Assembly (NCBI GenBank): GCA_000437255.1
Contig: FR899104.1
Location: 208,096 to 253,147, forward strand
Direction of reading: 5' to 3'
Source of the DNA: Ruminococcus sp. CAG:403
Lineage (GTDB): Bacteria > Bacillota > Clostridia > Oscillospirales > Ruminococcaceae
Length of the DNA stretch: 45,052 nucleotides
The translations under genes were made by a program, and so were the position numbers. This document shows, one piece after another, positions 25,601 to 33,678 of this stretch (its first letter is position 1; every line of letters starts with the position of its first letter). The notes under the pieces were generated by a model that saw nothing but the letters and a program-made list of their open reading frames with translations, had not been told where the DNA came from and ran no database searches.

Positions 25601-26728
25601 CTACTCCTGTTGCAGCAAGGTTTTTGCCAGAGAAACACCGATCAGCTGTCCGGAATAAACGGCTTGATCCAGTGTGTTTCCATGGGAGCCAACCTCAATC
25701 AGTAAGCTGCCGGTTGTTAAATCCTGATTGTAGTGGCGGTAATCGAACAAAATGGGTCGAGTGAGTCCGGGATATAGAGATTCCATCATGCCTTGCAGGG
25801 CACAGGCAAAGTGGAAGTTTTCCATATAATGCGGCATGTTCATGGTGCCGTCATCGCAGCCGGAGATAATCATGATCTGTGCGGCCTCCTTGCCATCAAT
25901 TTCTACAATGGGCTGTGCAATGGCAGTATCATCGCCGATTGCATCTCGATGGATGTCCAGCACCACTTGAATGGTGGGGTATTGCTCCAGAATGGCACGT
26001 ACCGTTTCTGCGCTGCGTTCATAGGAGCCGTTATAGGAGGGGTAATCATGGATGACATCACTGTGAATTACGCCGATTCCGGCAGCTTCCAACTGTGCAG
26101 CAATAGCGTTGCCGACTGCAATCATATTTTTACTGGGATCTGTCGTGCGGTAATTGAAGCTGCTGTCAAAATTGTCTCGGACATATGGCTCAAATGTTTC
26201 AGTTGTGTGCGTGTGCATAATTAGGACACGTGGCGTTCCATCGGCGGCAACATCAAAGTTTGGGAGATGTTTGCTCTCTTCCATAAGCTGCTCATTGGGC
26301 AGGCTGGTTTTATTTTGCACCTGTCCAGCCGTATCCAGTGAGAAGAAGCGTGTGCCATAGTATGTGCTGTAAAAGGTTCGGTTTACCTGACATTCTGGCT
26401 GTACATTCCAAACTTCCGGATAAGGCTTTGCACCGGGATCAGAAGTGCCTGTCTGTGTGTCTGCTTGTACCAAGGAGGGCATGGATTCTTCTTCCCAGCC
26501 ATACCCCTGCGAGGCTACATTCCAAGCATCCTCGTCCAATGTCAATCCAGCCTGTGCTGCTGCAAGCGGAATCTGTTGGGAATGCCTCCTGCTCTGCTGT
26601 GTGAATGGAGATGCGGCAGGAGGCGTTTTGGGAAGGAGACGCTTTCCCAACAGGACAACCATGGGAAGCATCAGCAGAAGCAATAAAAAGAGTGGCTTTT
26701 TTCGTTTGAGCGAACGTCGTTTGCGCAC
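25601..26728 (-). CDS. spoIIP: Stage II sporulation protein P (SpoIIP-like peptidoglycan hydrolase)
   Basis: SpoIIP is an endopeptidase and amidase that thins septal peptidoglycan during engulfment, working with SpoIID and SpoIIM. The family motifs are present: VLIMHTHTTETF with the catalytic His residues, VVLDIHRDAIGD, and LLIEVGSHGNT with the active-site Glu. A basic start and one membrane helix (residues ~11-30) anchor it; a ~150-residue linker precedes the catalytic domain. I place the start at a GTG (26728) because GAGGTG lies six bases upstream. The open frame to 27121 runs antisense through the neighbouring deacetylase and is rejected. Product length is then 375, normal for SpoIIP. Confidence 0.9.
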   Translation of the reverse strand: MRKRRSLKRKKPLFLLLLLMLPMVVLLGKRLLPKTPPAASPFTQQSRRHSQQIPLAAAQAGLTLDEDAWNVASQGYGWEEESMPSLVQADTQTGTSDPGAKPYPEVWNVQPECQVNRTFYSTYYGTRFFSLDTAGQVQNKTSLPNEQLMEESKHLPNFDVAADGTPRVLIMHTHTTETFEPYVRDNFDSSFNYRTTDPSKNMIAVGNAIAAQLEAAGIGVIHSDVIHDYPSYNGSYERSAETVRAILEQYPTIQVVLDIHRDAIGDDTAIAQPIVEIDGKEAAQIMIISGCDDGTMNMPHYMENFHFACALQGMMESLYPGLTRPILFDYRHYNQDLTTGSLLIEVGSHGNTLDQAVYSGQLIGVSLAKTLLQQE

Positions 26729-26819
26729 TGTATTCACCTCATTATTCTTTCCTGATGTTCCTATTGTTATGCAGCAGCCTGCAACATTCAGAACCAATCT
26801 TTTTGGTCGTATTCTGCAA

Positions 26820-26851
26820 AATGTATAGGACAAACTGGATTTTTCATACCA
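26820..26851. promoter_or_regulatory. Candidate overlapping sporulation-sigma-like promoters between spoIIP and the deacetylase
   Basis: No sigma-A promoter is seen in this gap. On the minus strand, TATACATT (26827-26820) resembles the sigma-E -10 CATACAYT, with a weak -35 GTATGAA (26849-26843) 15 bases upstream. On the plus strand, GTATA (26823-26827), a 17-base spacer and CATACCA (26845-26851) resemble sigma-F/G elements. Both matches are imperfect. Confidence 0.3.
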
Positions 26852-26884
26852 TATGATCAGATGAAAAGAGGGAGGGGACTGCTT

Positions 26885-27754
26885 ATGTATCATTGCTGCA
26901 ACATTCGAAAACTCCTGCGGTTTCTGGTGATTGACATGGTAGTGTTGATTTTGGCAGCCATTTGTACAACAGTGGGAAAGTTCTATGCTGCATCCAATCG
27001 TCCGCCGGATGGGATTTTTCTGCCCATTCTGATGTACCACAGTATTACGGAAGGCCCGGAAAATGAATTTCGTGTGACACCGGAAACGCTGGAAGCGGAT
27101 TTGCAATATCTTTCTCAGCATGGTTATCAGAGTGTCTCTGCACAGCAGTTAGTCGATTATACCAATGGTATTGGGACACTTCCGGAACATCCGGTGATGA
27201 TTACCTTTGATGATGGCTTTTACAACAATTTGAGTCTGGCGCTTCCAATCCTAGAACAATATCAAATGTGTGCCATTGTTTCCACAGTCGGTATTTTTAC
27301 AGAGATGCTGGCACCGGATGCACCGCATGTGGATGCTTATTCCTATTTAACATGGGAGGATCTGCGTACCATGCTGCAATCTGATTGGATTGAATTGGGC
27401 AATCACACATATGATATGCACAGCAATGGAGCACGCTGCGGATGCCGCAAGATGGATTGGGAAACGGAGGAGGATTACCACACATTCTTTTCAGCGGATG
27501 TGCAGATCTTGCAAAACCGCTGCCGGGAGGAGTTGAATCAGGTGCCCATTGTGTTTGCCTATCCATATGGATTCGTTTGTCAGGAAAGCAATGCAGTGTT
27601 GAAGGATGCTGGGTTCTTATTGACATTGACTTGCCTGGAGAAACCCAATTATATTACCAAAGATCCCAATTGTTTATATGATTTAAACCGGTACAATCGG
27701 TCTGGATTCCTGTCTACGGAAACCTATATGCAGCGTATTTTATCGGAATCCTAA
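26885..27754 (+). CDS. Polysaccharide deacetylase (NodB-type), membrane-anchored
   Basis: A signal-anchor helix (residues ~10-32) is followed by a NodB homology domain; the protein has 289 residues. PILMYHSI opens the domain, TFDDGF supplies the metal-binding Asp pair, and GNHTYDMH gives the HxxxxH metal site. VFAYPYGF is motif 3. It probably removes N-acetyl groups from a cell-wall polysaccharide outside the membrane. The ATG at 26885 has GGAGGGG seven bases upstream. It is divergent from spoIIP; in spore formers such enzymes modify cortex peptidoglycan, so a shared sporulation role is plausible but not shown. A strong terminator follows. Confidence 0.87.
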   Translation: MYHCCNIRKLLRFLVIDMVVLILAAICTTVGKFYAASNRPPDGIFLPILMYHSITEGPENEFRVTPETLEADLQYLSQHGYQSVSAQQLVDYTNGIGTLPEHPVMITFDDGFYNNLSLALPILEQYQMCAIVSTVGIFTEMLAPDAPHVDAYSYLTWEDLRTMLQSDWIELGNHTYDMHSNGARCGCRKMDWETEEDYHTFFSADVQILQNRCREELNQVPIVFAYPYGFVCQESNAVLKDAGFLLTLTCLEKPNYITKDPNCLYDLNRYNRSGFLSTETYMQRILSES

Positions 27755-27787
27755 AAAAGGAGCCTGCAACTTGCAGGCTCCTTTTTT
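27753..27787. terminator. Bidirectional terminator between the deacetylase and cellulase genes
   Basis: A6 and GGAGCCTGCA (27753-27768) pair with TGCAGGCTCC and T6 (27772-27787), three-base loop. It can terminate both convergent units. Confidence 0.93.
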
Positions 27788-27819
27788 ATAAGAACGATCC
27801 TATTTTTAAAATCAAATGC

Positions 27820-30147
27820 TTATGCACTCGGCAGGGTATTTACCAGACGAGCCAGATACTGTACCAGAATCAGCAAATCCTGATCGTTCACAGTTCCATC
27901 AGCATTCACATCTGCATTTGCCAGTGCACCATCGCTCAGTTCAACTGTGCCATTGAGGTATTTGCACAGACGAACAGCATCTGCCAATGAAACGTTGCCG
28001 TCTCCGTTGAGGTCGCCGTACCGCAGAACCGGCGGAAGTACGCTGGAAACAGCACTGGTAGTTGTCGTGGTACCGGTTACTGATCCAGTTGTTGTGGTTG
28101 TTGTAGTAGTAGATGCAGTACCAGTTGGAGTAGTTGTCGTCTCATCTGTTGCAGTGGTGGTTGTGGTTGCATCCGTTGTAGTTGTGGTTTCGTCTGTTAC
28201 AGTAGTGGTTGTGGTTGCATTCGTTGTAGTTGTGGTTTCGTCTGTTGCAGTGGTGGTTGTGGTTGCATCTGTTGTGGTTGTGGTTTCGTCTGTTGCAGGA
28301 GTGGTTGTGGTTACATCCGTTGTAGTTGTGGTTTCATCTGTTGCAGCAGTGGTTGTGGTTGCATTCGTTGTAGTTGTGGTTTCGTCTGTTACAGTAGTGG
28401 TTGTGGTTGCATTCGTTGTAGTTGTAGTTTCATTTGTTGCAGTGGTGGTTGTGGTTTCGTCTGTTGTAGTTGTGGTTGCATCCGTTGTAGTCGTGGTTTC
28501 GTCTGTTGCAGTGGTGGTTGTGATTGCATCCGTTGTAGTTGTGGTTGCATCTGTAGTGATTGTAGTTGCTTCAGTGGTTGTCGTGGTTTCTTCTGTTGTG
28601 GTTGTTGTTTCTTCTGTCGTGGTGGTTGTTTCCGTAGTAGTTGTGGTAGTCGTTGTCGTGGTGGTTGTTGTTACCGGCGTTTCTCCGTTTGCAGCAGCCT
28701 TTTCAGAAGCATAAACAGTTACTTCTGGGCCAATTTCTGCCACAACAGAACCTGTGTCATACATTGCATACAATGCAGCAGCTGCACCAACTAATCCAGC
28801 TTGATAGTCAATCGCTACTTCGTTGGAGGTTGCATCCTTTGCAGAGTCTGTGTAATCAAAGTTGGTGTTGGTCGGACCGCCAACCAGAGCGCCATACAGG
28901 GTATGTCCACCGCTGGAAGCATACTTTCCGTCCCAGTTGTTGTATTCATGCCAATCAGAACTGATTGTGATGTTGGATGCTGCACGGTGGTGCGGAGAGG
29001 TAGCAGAAATGCTGTTGTAGCCAACTACAAAGCATACATTTTTGCTGTTGTCACCCAGCAGATAGTTCATCTGCTGCTTTGCCCATGCAGAATAATCCTT
29101 TCCGGATTCATCTTTGTGTTTGGTGCAAACCAATGCGCAGAGCTGCATCAAGGTATTATGTCTTGCGCTGCCCCAGCTGTTGTATACATAATACTGATTT
29201 TGGCTTCCGTTTACTTTTCCATCAATGTAATTGGTGGCATTGCTCCAGTTGCCAGTGATTTCTGCATTGATAATAGCAGCGCCCAAACCGGAATTGTTAT
29301 ACATATAGTCCTGCTGTCCATAGTTGGAAGCGTTGGTGTATTTTCCGTTTTCCGTCTTGTAGGATTCTTCTCCGGTTGCCAAGTACATCCAACCAGCTGC
29401 CCAGGAAATATCATCCTGGCATTCTGTACTGTTGTAGTTGTTTTCGTTTGCCGGTGCTGGCTGACGATCTCTGATTGCAAAGTTGTACAGAGCAGTTGCA
29501 TAGGTCAGATCTTCCTGATTGCCAAAATTGATGTAATTTTGTGCCAAGGCAGCTGCATATTGAGCTGCAATGTCACTGGCACCGCTTGTAACTCGATAGA
29601 CATTTTGTCCAATATTGGTTCTACTTGCCATGCCTTCCGGTGCACACCAAGTGCTGTGGTCACTGTTAATGTCGACCTGGTAAACGAACTGGCTGACAGC
29701 ACCATTGGCATCCAGTGTTGTGGAAGCTTTAAAGAAATCACAGAAATAATCGGTAATAACTTTAAAATGATCGGTTGTTCCAGTTTTGTCAAACTGATCC
29801 TTGAACTCGTAATAAGTCCATCCCAGCGTGGAAGCAGTGAAGCCTTCTGTCTGACCAAATTTGATGTTGTCGCCGGCATCGTGGAAGCCGCCCGGAGCCG
29901 TATCGCCTGTATGGCAATCGTCTCTCCAGGAGAGTGCACTTTTTTCTCCAACCTGATCGCCGCACATGTTTGCATCGAAGAAATACAGGGAATACTGCAA
30001 AAGTTTTGCATAGTTATCCAATCCCAGATCTTCTGTTGAAGCAGCAGTTACACTGCTTGTCAGTGCGGAAGCCACTCCTGTTGCAGCCAGTACACCAGCA
30101 GAAACAGTTGCCAGCAGCTTCTTCTTTAACGTGACACCTTTCTTCAT
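27820..30147 (-). CDS. Secreted GH9 endoglucanase with Thr-rich linker and dockerin
   Basis: A signal peptide (residues 1-~36, KKKLLATVSAGVLAATGVA) is followed by a glycoside hydrolase family 9 catalytic domain (~40-475). Signature residues are GGFHDAGDNIKFG (catalytic Asp), SPHHRAAS and SNEVAIDYQAGLVG (acid Glu). A linker of about 200 residues is almost pure Thr with Asp, Glu, Ala and Asn, built of a 16-residue repeat. The C-terminus (709-775) is a dockerin: DLNGDGNVSLADAVRLCKYL and ADVNADGTVNDQDLLILVQYL are the paired calcium-binding segments. The enzyme cleaves cellulose and docks onto a cohesin scaffold. No carbohydrate-binding module is present. TAGGAGTGAATGTAA precedes the start. Confidence 0.96.
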   Translation of the reverse strand: MKKGVTLKKKLLATVSAGVLAATGVASALTSSVTAASTEDLGLDNYAKLLQYSLYFFDANMCGDQVGEKSALSWRDDCHTGDTAPGGFHDAGDNIKFGQTEGFTASTLGWTYYEFKDQFDKTGTTDHFKVITDYFCDFFKASTTLDANGAVSQFVYQVDINSDHSTWCAPEGMASRTNIGQNVYRVTSGASDIAAQYAAALAQNYINFGNQEDLTYATALYNFAIRDRQPAPANENNYNSTECQDDISWAAGWMYLATGEESYKTENGKYTNASNYGQQDYMYNNSGLGAAIINAEITGNWSNATNYIDGKVNGSQNQYYVYNSWGSARHNTLMQLCALVCTKHKDESGKDYSAWAKQQMNYLLGDNSKNVCFVVGYNSISATSPHHRAASNITISSDWHEYNNWDGKYASSGGHTLYGALVGGPTNTNFDYTDSAKDATSNEVAIDYQAGLVGAAAALYAMYDTGSVVAEIGPEVTVYASEKAAANGETPVTTTTTTTTTTTTTETTTTTEETTTTTEETTTTTEATTITTDATTTTTDAITTTTATDETTTTTDATTTTTDETTTTTATNETTTTTNATTTTTVTDETTTTTNATTTTAATDETTTTTDVTTTTPATDETTTTTDATTTTTATDETTTTTNATTTTTVTDETTTTTDATTTTTATDETTTTPTGTASTTTTTTTTGSVTGTTTTTSAVSSVLPPVLRYGDLNGDGNVSLADAVRLCKYLNGTVELSDGALANADVNADGTVNDQDLLILVQYLARLVNTLPSA
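28151..28590. repeat. 48-bp minisatellite encoding the cellulase linker
   Basis: Near-identical 48-bp units start at 28151, 28199, 28247, 28295, 28343 and 28391. A 27-bp partial unit (28439) and several degenerate units follow. Each unit encodes the 16-residue block ATDETTTTTDATTTTT and its variants. The strand is extremely asymmetric: the coding strand has almost only A and C, the other G and T. Confidence 0.85.
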
Positions 30148-30236
30148 TTACATTCACTCCTACTAAAAATTTGCAGCGTTGCATCCTTGCAATGGGGTGT
30201 ACGAACACAATAATCTGCATGCTAATAGATATTATA

Positions 30237-30265
30237 ATTGTAGCATGTTTTTCCTTTTTTGTCAA
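30237..30265 (-). promoter_or_regulatory. Promoter of the GH9 cellulase gene
   Basis: On the minus strand: TTGACA (30265-30260), 17-nt spacer, TACAAT (30242-30237) preceded by TGC. The leader to the start codon is about 80 bases. Confidence 0.8.
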
Positions 30266-30326
30266 TGAACGAACCGGCAAATTTTCCCTATTTTTGCAGG
30301 GCTTTAGGAATTGCTTCCAAAGAAAT

Positions 30327-30367
30327 GCCGAGCAGTGGAAGCGGGATTGCGCAACCAGATGCTCGGC
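30327..30367 (-). terminator. Possible terminator of the Ig-like dockerin gene
   Basis: GCCGAGCA (30327-30334) and TGCTCGGC (30360-30367) form an 8-bp stem with a 25-base loop. On the minus strand it is followed by ATTTCTTT. Moderate at best. Confidence 0.45.
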
Positions 30368-30417
30368 GTTTCTTGCAGTATGTATGTTTTTTATATGATA
30401 GGGTTTGCGCTCGATGG

Positions 30418-31914
30418 TTAGGCGCGCAGCTTGTTCCAGTCGGGTGTGTTTCCGACTGCGAGTTCCGCATAGTAGGTTAAGATTAGCGTAGCGTCTGATA
30501 AGGTAATGGTGCGATCCTGATCCACATCGGCAGCAGAAAAAGCGGAAGCCTCATCGCAGACGATCATATCGGAAAACTGTGGATGTCCAGAAACCGCTTC
30601 CTCTGCGTAATACGTAAGCGTCAGGGTGGCGTCTGCTAAGGTAATATCACCATCACCGTTGACATCTCCGGTGTCATAAGCCCGATCTGAGATTACCCGT
30701 ACGGCACAGTATAGCACACCATATCCTGGAATCACGGCACAAATTCGTGTATTTCCAGTAGAAACGGCTGTTACGGCGCCTTGTTGATCGACTGTTGCAA
30801 TTGTTTCATCCTTGGAGAACCAGGAAACTGGTTCGTCTGCTGCTATGTTTTCCAAAAGCATAGACTGTATATCGCCCATTTGCATGGTGATATATTCCTG
30901 TTCTAGGAATGGTCCTGCAGCAATGGTGGTTCCAGTTGTCGTTTGTGTGGGAACTGTTGTTGTAGTGGTGGTTGTTGTTGATTCCGTTTGGGTTGTAACA
31001 ATTGCAGTTGTTTGCGCAGATGCTGCCTGTACGGTAACAGTACAGGAAAGAACCAGGTTTTCTCCAATTGCGGCAGAAACGACAACCGTTCCAGGATGAA
31101 CGCCGATGATGGTTTCATCAATGATATCGGCAATGGTGTCATCTTCGCTGGACCACTGAACCGTTTGATTGGGTGCAAGATCTAGAACGGTCAATGGTGC
31201 GACTTCGCCGACAGCTACAGTAAGGGCTTCCTTAGAAAGATGCGGGGTATGCTGGATTACCGTAACTGTACAGGAACAAACAACATTTTCCGGGAAAATG
31301 GCATAAACAATGGTTTCACCAGCCTGGTTGGCTGTAATCAATCCATCCGTAACAGAAGCAATTTGCGGATCGTGACTGAACCAGACCACATTCTCCATCT
31401 CCGTTGCTGTAAGCTGGAATGTTTCTCCGACAGAAAGCGTACAGGTGGATGCAGAAAGCGCTGGTTGATCAGTTGGAGTGGTTCCAGTTGTGGTTGATTG
31501 CGTTGTCGCAATCGGTGCGGAAGTAGTTGTAGCAGTGGGCAGATTGGTGACGGCTGGATGGGAAGCTGGCTGCACCACCACCCGGCATTGCAGGACATGT
31601 TCTTTGGAAATAACCGCATACAAAGTTACAATGCCAGGCGCAACACCGGTTACCATTCCGCTTTGCTCCACATCCGCAACGTCTGCATCCATTGTAAACC
31701 AATGTACTATTCGGCTGGAAGAGGCATGAAGTATGGTTAAAGACTTTTGCTCTCCCACTTGTAGGGTTAAAATCGGATCGGAAATTTGCATAAAGTCATA
31801 AGAATCCGTTGCTTTGGAATCTGGTTGCAGTGCTTTTGCGGATACTGATCCGCCCAGGCAACCAATTACCATCAAAATGGTGAGCATTCCTGCCAGCCAC
31901 TGTTTCCATTTCAT
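30418..31914 (-). CDS. Secreted Ig-like (BIG2) repeat protein with dockerin
   Basis: After a signal peptide (residues 1-~26), the 498-residue protein has four bacterial Ig-like (BIG2) modules, seen as repeats of LxVGExxxLT...W-S-x-D-x-xIAxV...GxxxVxA. Thr-rich linkers separate modules 1-2 and 3-4. The C-terminal ~80 residues are a dockerin: GDVNGDGDITLADATLTLTYYAE, then ADVDQDRTITLSDATLILTYYAE. There is no catalytic or known carbohydrate-binding domain, so it may act as a spacer, adhesin or structural cellulosome component. AGGAGGG six bases before the ATG fixes the start. Its direction and position next to the GH9 gene suggest a cellulosome gene pair, but each has its own promoter. Confidence 0.88.
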   Translation of the reverse strand: MKWKQWLAGMLTILMVIGCLGGSVSAKALQPDSKATDSYDFMQISDPILTLQVGEQKSLTILHASSSRIVHWFTMDADVADVEQSGMVTGVAPGIVTLYAVISKEHVLQCRVVVQPASHPAVTNLPTATTTSAPIATTQSTTTGTTPTDQPALSASTCTLSVGETFQLTATEMENVVWFSHDPQIASVTDGLITANQAGETIVYAIFPENVVCSCTVTVIQHTPHLSKEALTVAVGEVAPLTVLDLAPNQTVQWSSEDDTIADIIDETIIGVHPGTVVVSAAIGENLVLSCTVTVQAASAQTTAIVTTQTESTTTTTTTTVPTQTTTGTTIAAGPFLEQEYITMQMGDIQSMLLENIAADEPVSWFSKDETIATVDQQGAVTAVSTGNTRICAVIPGYGVLYCAVRVISDRAYDTGDVNGDGDITLADATLTLTYYAEEAVSGHPQFSDMIVCDEASAFSAADVDQDRTITLSDATLILTYYAELAVGNTPDWNKLRA

Positions 31915-31956
31915 AAAAATCCCTCCTAAAGATGATGCATCTTTTAAACATCGTCC

Positions 31957-31985
31957 ATTATAGCACGAACATATGTTTTTGTAAA
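31957..31985 (-). promoter_or_regulatory. Promoter of the Ig-like dockerin gene
   Basis: On the minus strand: TTTACA (31985-31980), 17-nt spacer, TATAAT (31962-31957) preceded by TGC. A small hairpin (AAAGATG/CATCTTT, 31928-31944) lies in the leader just before the ribosome site. Confidence 0.75.
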
Positions 31986-32055
31986 TAGAAATTTGAGCAG
32001 AGCCATCGACATTTATGGATCTTTTCCAAATTAAAAATCAGAAAGGAGGGACATT

Positions 32056-32142
32056 TTGATCTTAATCTACAAAAATGGAATAGGAAAGCCTATTGGATCA
32101 GAACATTTGCAAGTTCCTTTCCCAATAGGCTTTTTTCTATAA
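32056..32142 (+). CDS. Candidate 28-codon small ORF behind a strong ribosome-binding site
   Basis: GAAAGGAGGG (32041-32050) is followed five bases later by TTG and a 28-codon open frame, MILIYKNGIGKP..., ending in PFPIGFFL. The second half of the frame coincides with the terminator hairpin. No clear upstream promoter is visible (a weak TTGAGC/TATGGA pair only). It may be chance; the ribosome-site match is the only positive evidence. Confidence 0.25.
   Translation: MILIYKNGIGKPIGSEHLQVPFPIGFFL
32085..32136. terminator. Hairpin downstream of pfp, T6 on the plus strand
   Basis: AAAGCCTATTGG (32085-32096) pairs with CCAATAGGCTTT (32122-32133) across a 25-base loop, with T6 at 32131-32136. On the minus strand, behind pfp, the tail is only moderately T-rich, so it looks better suited to a plus-strand transcript. 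Confidence 0.65.
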
Positions 32143-32173
32143 TGGATTGAAAATTGGTTTGTACAGCCAGCTG

Positions 32174-33400
32174 TTATTTTAAGATTGCTTCCTGCACGGT
32201 GAAATGCTTTGGCAGCCCATTCTCCATTTGAATTTGCACTTCTCCCTGAATCAGCGGCAGGAAGTATTGCAGTGCTTCATCGGTGATATTGTTCTGCTGG
32301 GCATTTAAGAAAGAGGCAGGAAGGTATCGTTCCTGATTGGCAATCTTACTTGCCGACGCAGATTCAATTGCAATGGTATATGGCATGTTGCGGACACGGC
32401 GGAAAACCATTACCGTTCCGGTTTCTCCCTTTAAGGCACAGCGGACACCGGCAGCGCCGATCTGCTCGGCCTCTGTAATATCGGTCTTGGAACAAATATG
32501 GGAGGAGCAGCGCTGCATGACATTCAGTTCGATGGAACGCACCTTACATCCGATTTCATTCCGTACAATCTGTTCCAGTGCTTTGCCGACTCCGGATAAG
32601 TACTTATGACCGAAGCAGTCTGTTTCACCGGATTGATAGGCGGATTCTGCATCGCCGTCCAAGGAAACGCCTTCTGAAATGGCAACGACAACTGCCTTGT
32701 GTTTTGCCATTTCTTTTTTGACATCCTGCAAAAAGCGCTTTACGGAGAAGGTACATTCCGGTACATAAATTAAGTGTGGTGCAGATTCTCCATTCACGCG
32801 TAAAACACAGGAAGAGGCAGCCAGCCAGCCGGCATGCCGACCCATGATTTCAATAATGGTAACAGACGGGAGACTATATACCGTGCTGTCCCGTACAATT
32901 TCCTGTGTGGTGATGGCAACATATTTTGCTGCGGATCCAAATCCCGGGGTATGGTCGGTACAGGGGAGATCATTGTCAATGGTCTTTGGAATTCCGATGA
33001 CTTTGACATCTAAGTGAATTTCAGCAAAGTATTCTGAAAGCTTCATGACCGTGTCCATAGAGTCGTTTCCGCCAATGTAGAAGAAGACATTGATCTGTCT
33101 TCTCTGGAAACAGGCTGCAATGGTTTGATAAACAGCGTCATCTTCCCGCCAATCCGGCAGCTTATATCGACAGGATCCCAGTACGGTAGACGGTGTCTGC
33201 CGAAGCAGTTCCATATCGGCATTGCTTCGAATGATGCTTTTTAAATCCACCATATGATCCCGAATGATGCCTTCAATTCCATTGATGGAGCCAAATATAG
33301 CATCGATTTCTGTATGTGCCAGTGCTTCTCGAAAGACGCCAACTAAAGAAGCGTTGATGGCACAGGTAGGACCACCGGACTGTGCAACTGCAATATTCAT
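32174..33400 (-). CDS. pfp: Pyrophosphate-dependent 6-phosphofructokinase
   Basis: The 408-residue enzyme transfers phosphate reversibly between PPi and fructose 6-phosphate. It begins IAVAQSGGPTCAINASL. The donor-selecting position is Asp (YIGGNDSMDT) and the PKTIDND motif has Lys, the combination that excludes ATP and marks PPi use. EIMGRHAGW binds the sugar phosphate. Length is normal for clostridial PPi enzymes. GGAGAG seven bases upstream supports the start. It is monocistronic, and divergent from the exporter operon. A Gly-type paralogue lies at 2311-3390. Confidence 0.93.
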   Translation of the reverse strand: MNIAVAQSGGPTCAINASLVGVFREALAHTEIDAIFGSINGIEGIIRDHMVDLKSIIRSNADMELLRQTPSTVLGSCRYKLPDWREDDAVYQTIAACFQRRQINVFFYIGGNDSMDTVMKLSEYFAEIHLDVKVIGIPKTIDNDLPCTDHTPGFGSAAKYVAITTQEIVRDSTVYSLPSVTIIEIMGRHAGWLAASSCVLRVNGESAPHLIYVPECTFSVKRFLQDVKKEMAKHKAVVVAISEGVSLDGDAESAYQSGETDCFGHKYLSGVGKALEQIVRNEIGCKVRSIELNVMQRCSSHICSKTDITEAEQIGAAGVRCALKGETGTVMVFRRVRNMPYTIAIESASASKIANQERYLPASFLNAQQNNITDEALQYFLPLIQGEVQIQMENGLPKHFTVQEAILK

Positions 33401-33454
33401 AATTTTTCTCTCCGTTTCTATGCAAGGATAATTTGCATCTCATAATACTTTTTT

Positions 33455-33483
33455 ATTGTACCTGTTTTTTCCAGACTTGTCAA
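33455..33483 (-). promoter_or_regulatory. Promoter of pfp
   Basis: On the minus strand: TTGACA (33483-33478), 17-nt spacer, TACAAT (33460-33455). It lacks the TGn element (AGG). Confidence 0.8.
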
Positions 33484-33573
33484 TATTGGCATCTGAACAA
33501 TATATGGATTTTTCCATTTGGTGCCGTAAAAACAGACTTTTAGATGATTCGATGAAAATCGGTTTGAATGTTC

Positions 33574-33602
33574 TTGACAAACAAGAATGGGTATGCTATA
33601 AT
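33574..33602 (+). promoter_or_regulatory. Promoter of the ABC exporter operon
   Basis: TTGACA (33574-33579), 17-nt spacer and TATAAT (33597-33602) match the consensus exactly, with TGC before the -10. Confidence 0.9.
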
Positions 33603-33609
33603 GGCGTTG

Positions 33610-33629
33610 CAACTGATGTACAACAGTTG
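33610..33629 (+). promoter_or_regulatory. Possible operator of the exporter operon
   Basis: CAACTG (33610-33615) and CAGTTG (33624-33629) form an inverted repeat immediately downstream of the predicted transcription start, a position suited to a repressor. No regulator gene is adjacent. Confidence 0.3.
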
Positions 33630-33678
33630 AATATCCAAACATTTCAAATTAGACAGGATCAGATATGGAGGAAGGAAT

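Noticed and set aside
26729..27121. N-terminal extension of spoIIP to an upstream ATG
   Set aside because: It would run antisense through the deacetylase gene. A GTG with GAGGTG six bases upstream gives a normal SpoIIP length and places the basic anchor at the N-terminus.
28084..28670. Regular repeats resembling a CRISPR array
   Set aside because: Repeats are directly adjacent with no unique spacers, remain in frame and encode a linker.
27947..28714. A 255-codon Val-rich open frame on the plus strand
   Set aside because: It is the antisense reading of the Thr-rich cellulase linker; the G/T-rich strand has few stops. No ribosome site.
28801..30039. A 412-codon open frame antisense to the GH9 domain
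   Set aside because: The GH9 frame on the other strand has all catalytic motifs; this one shows no recognisable domain.
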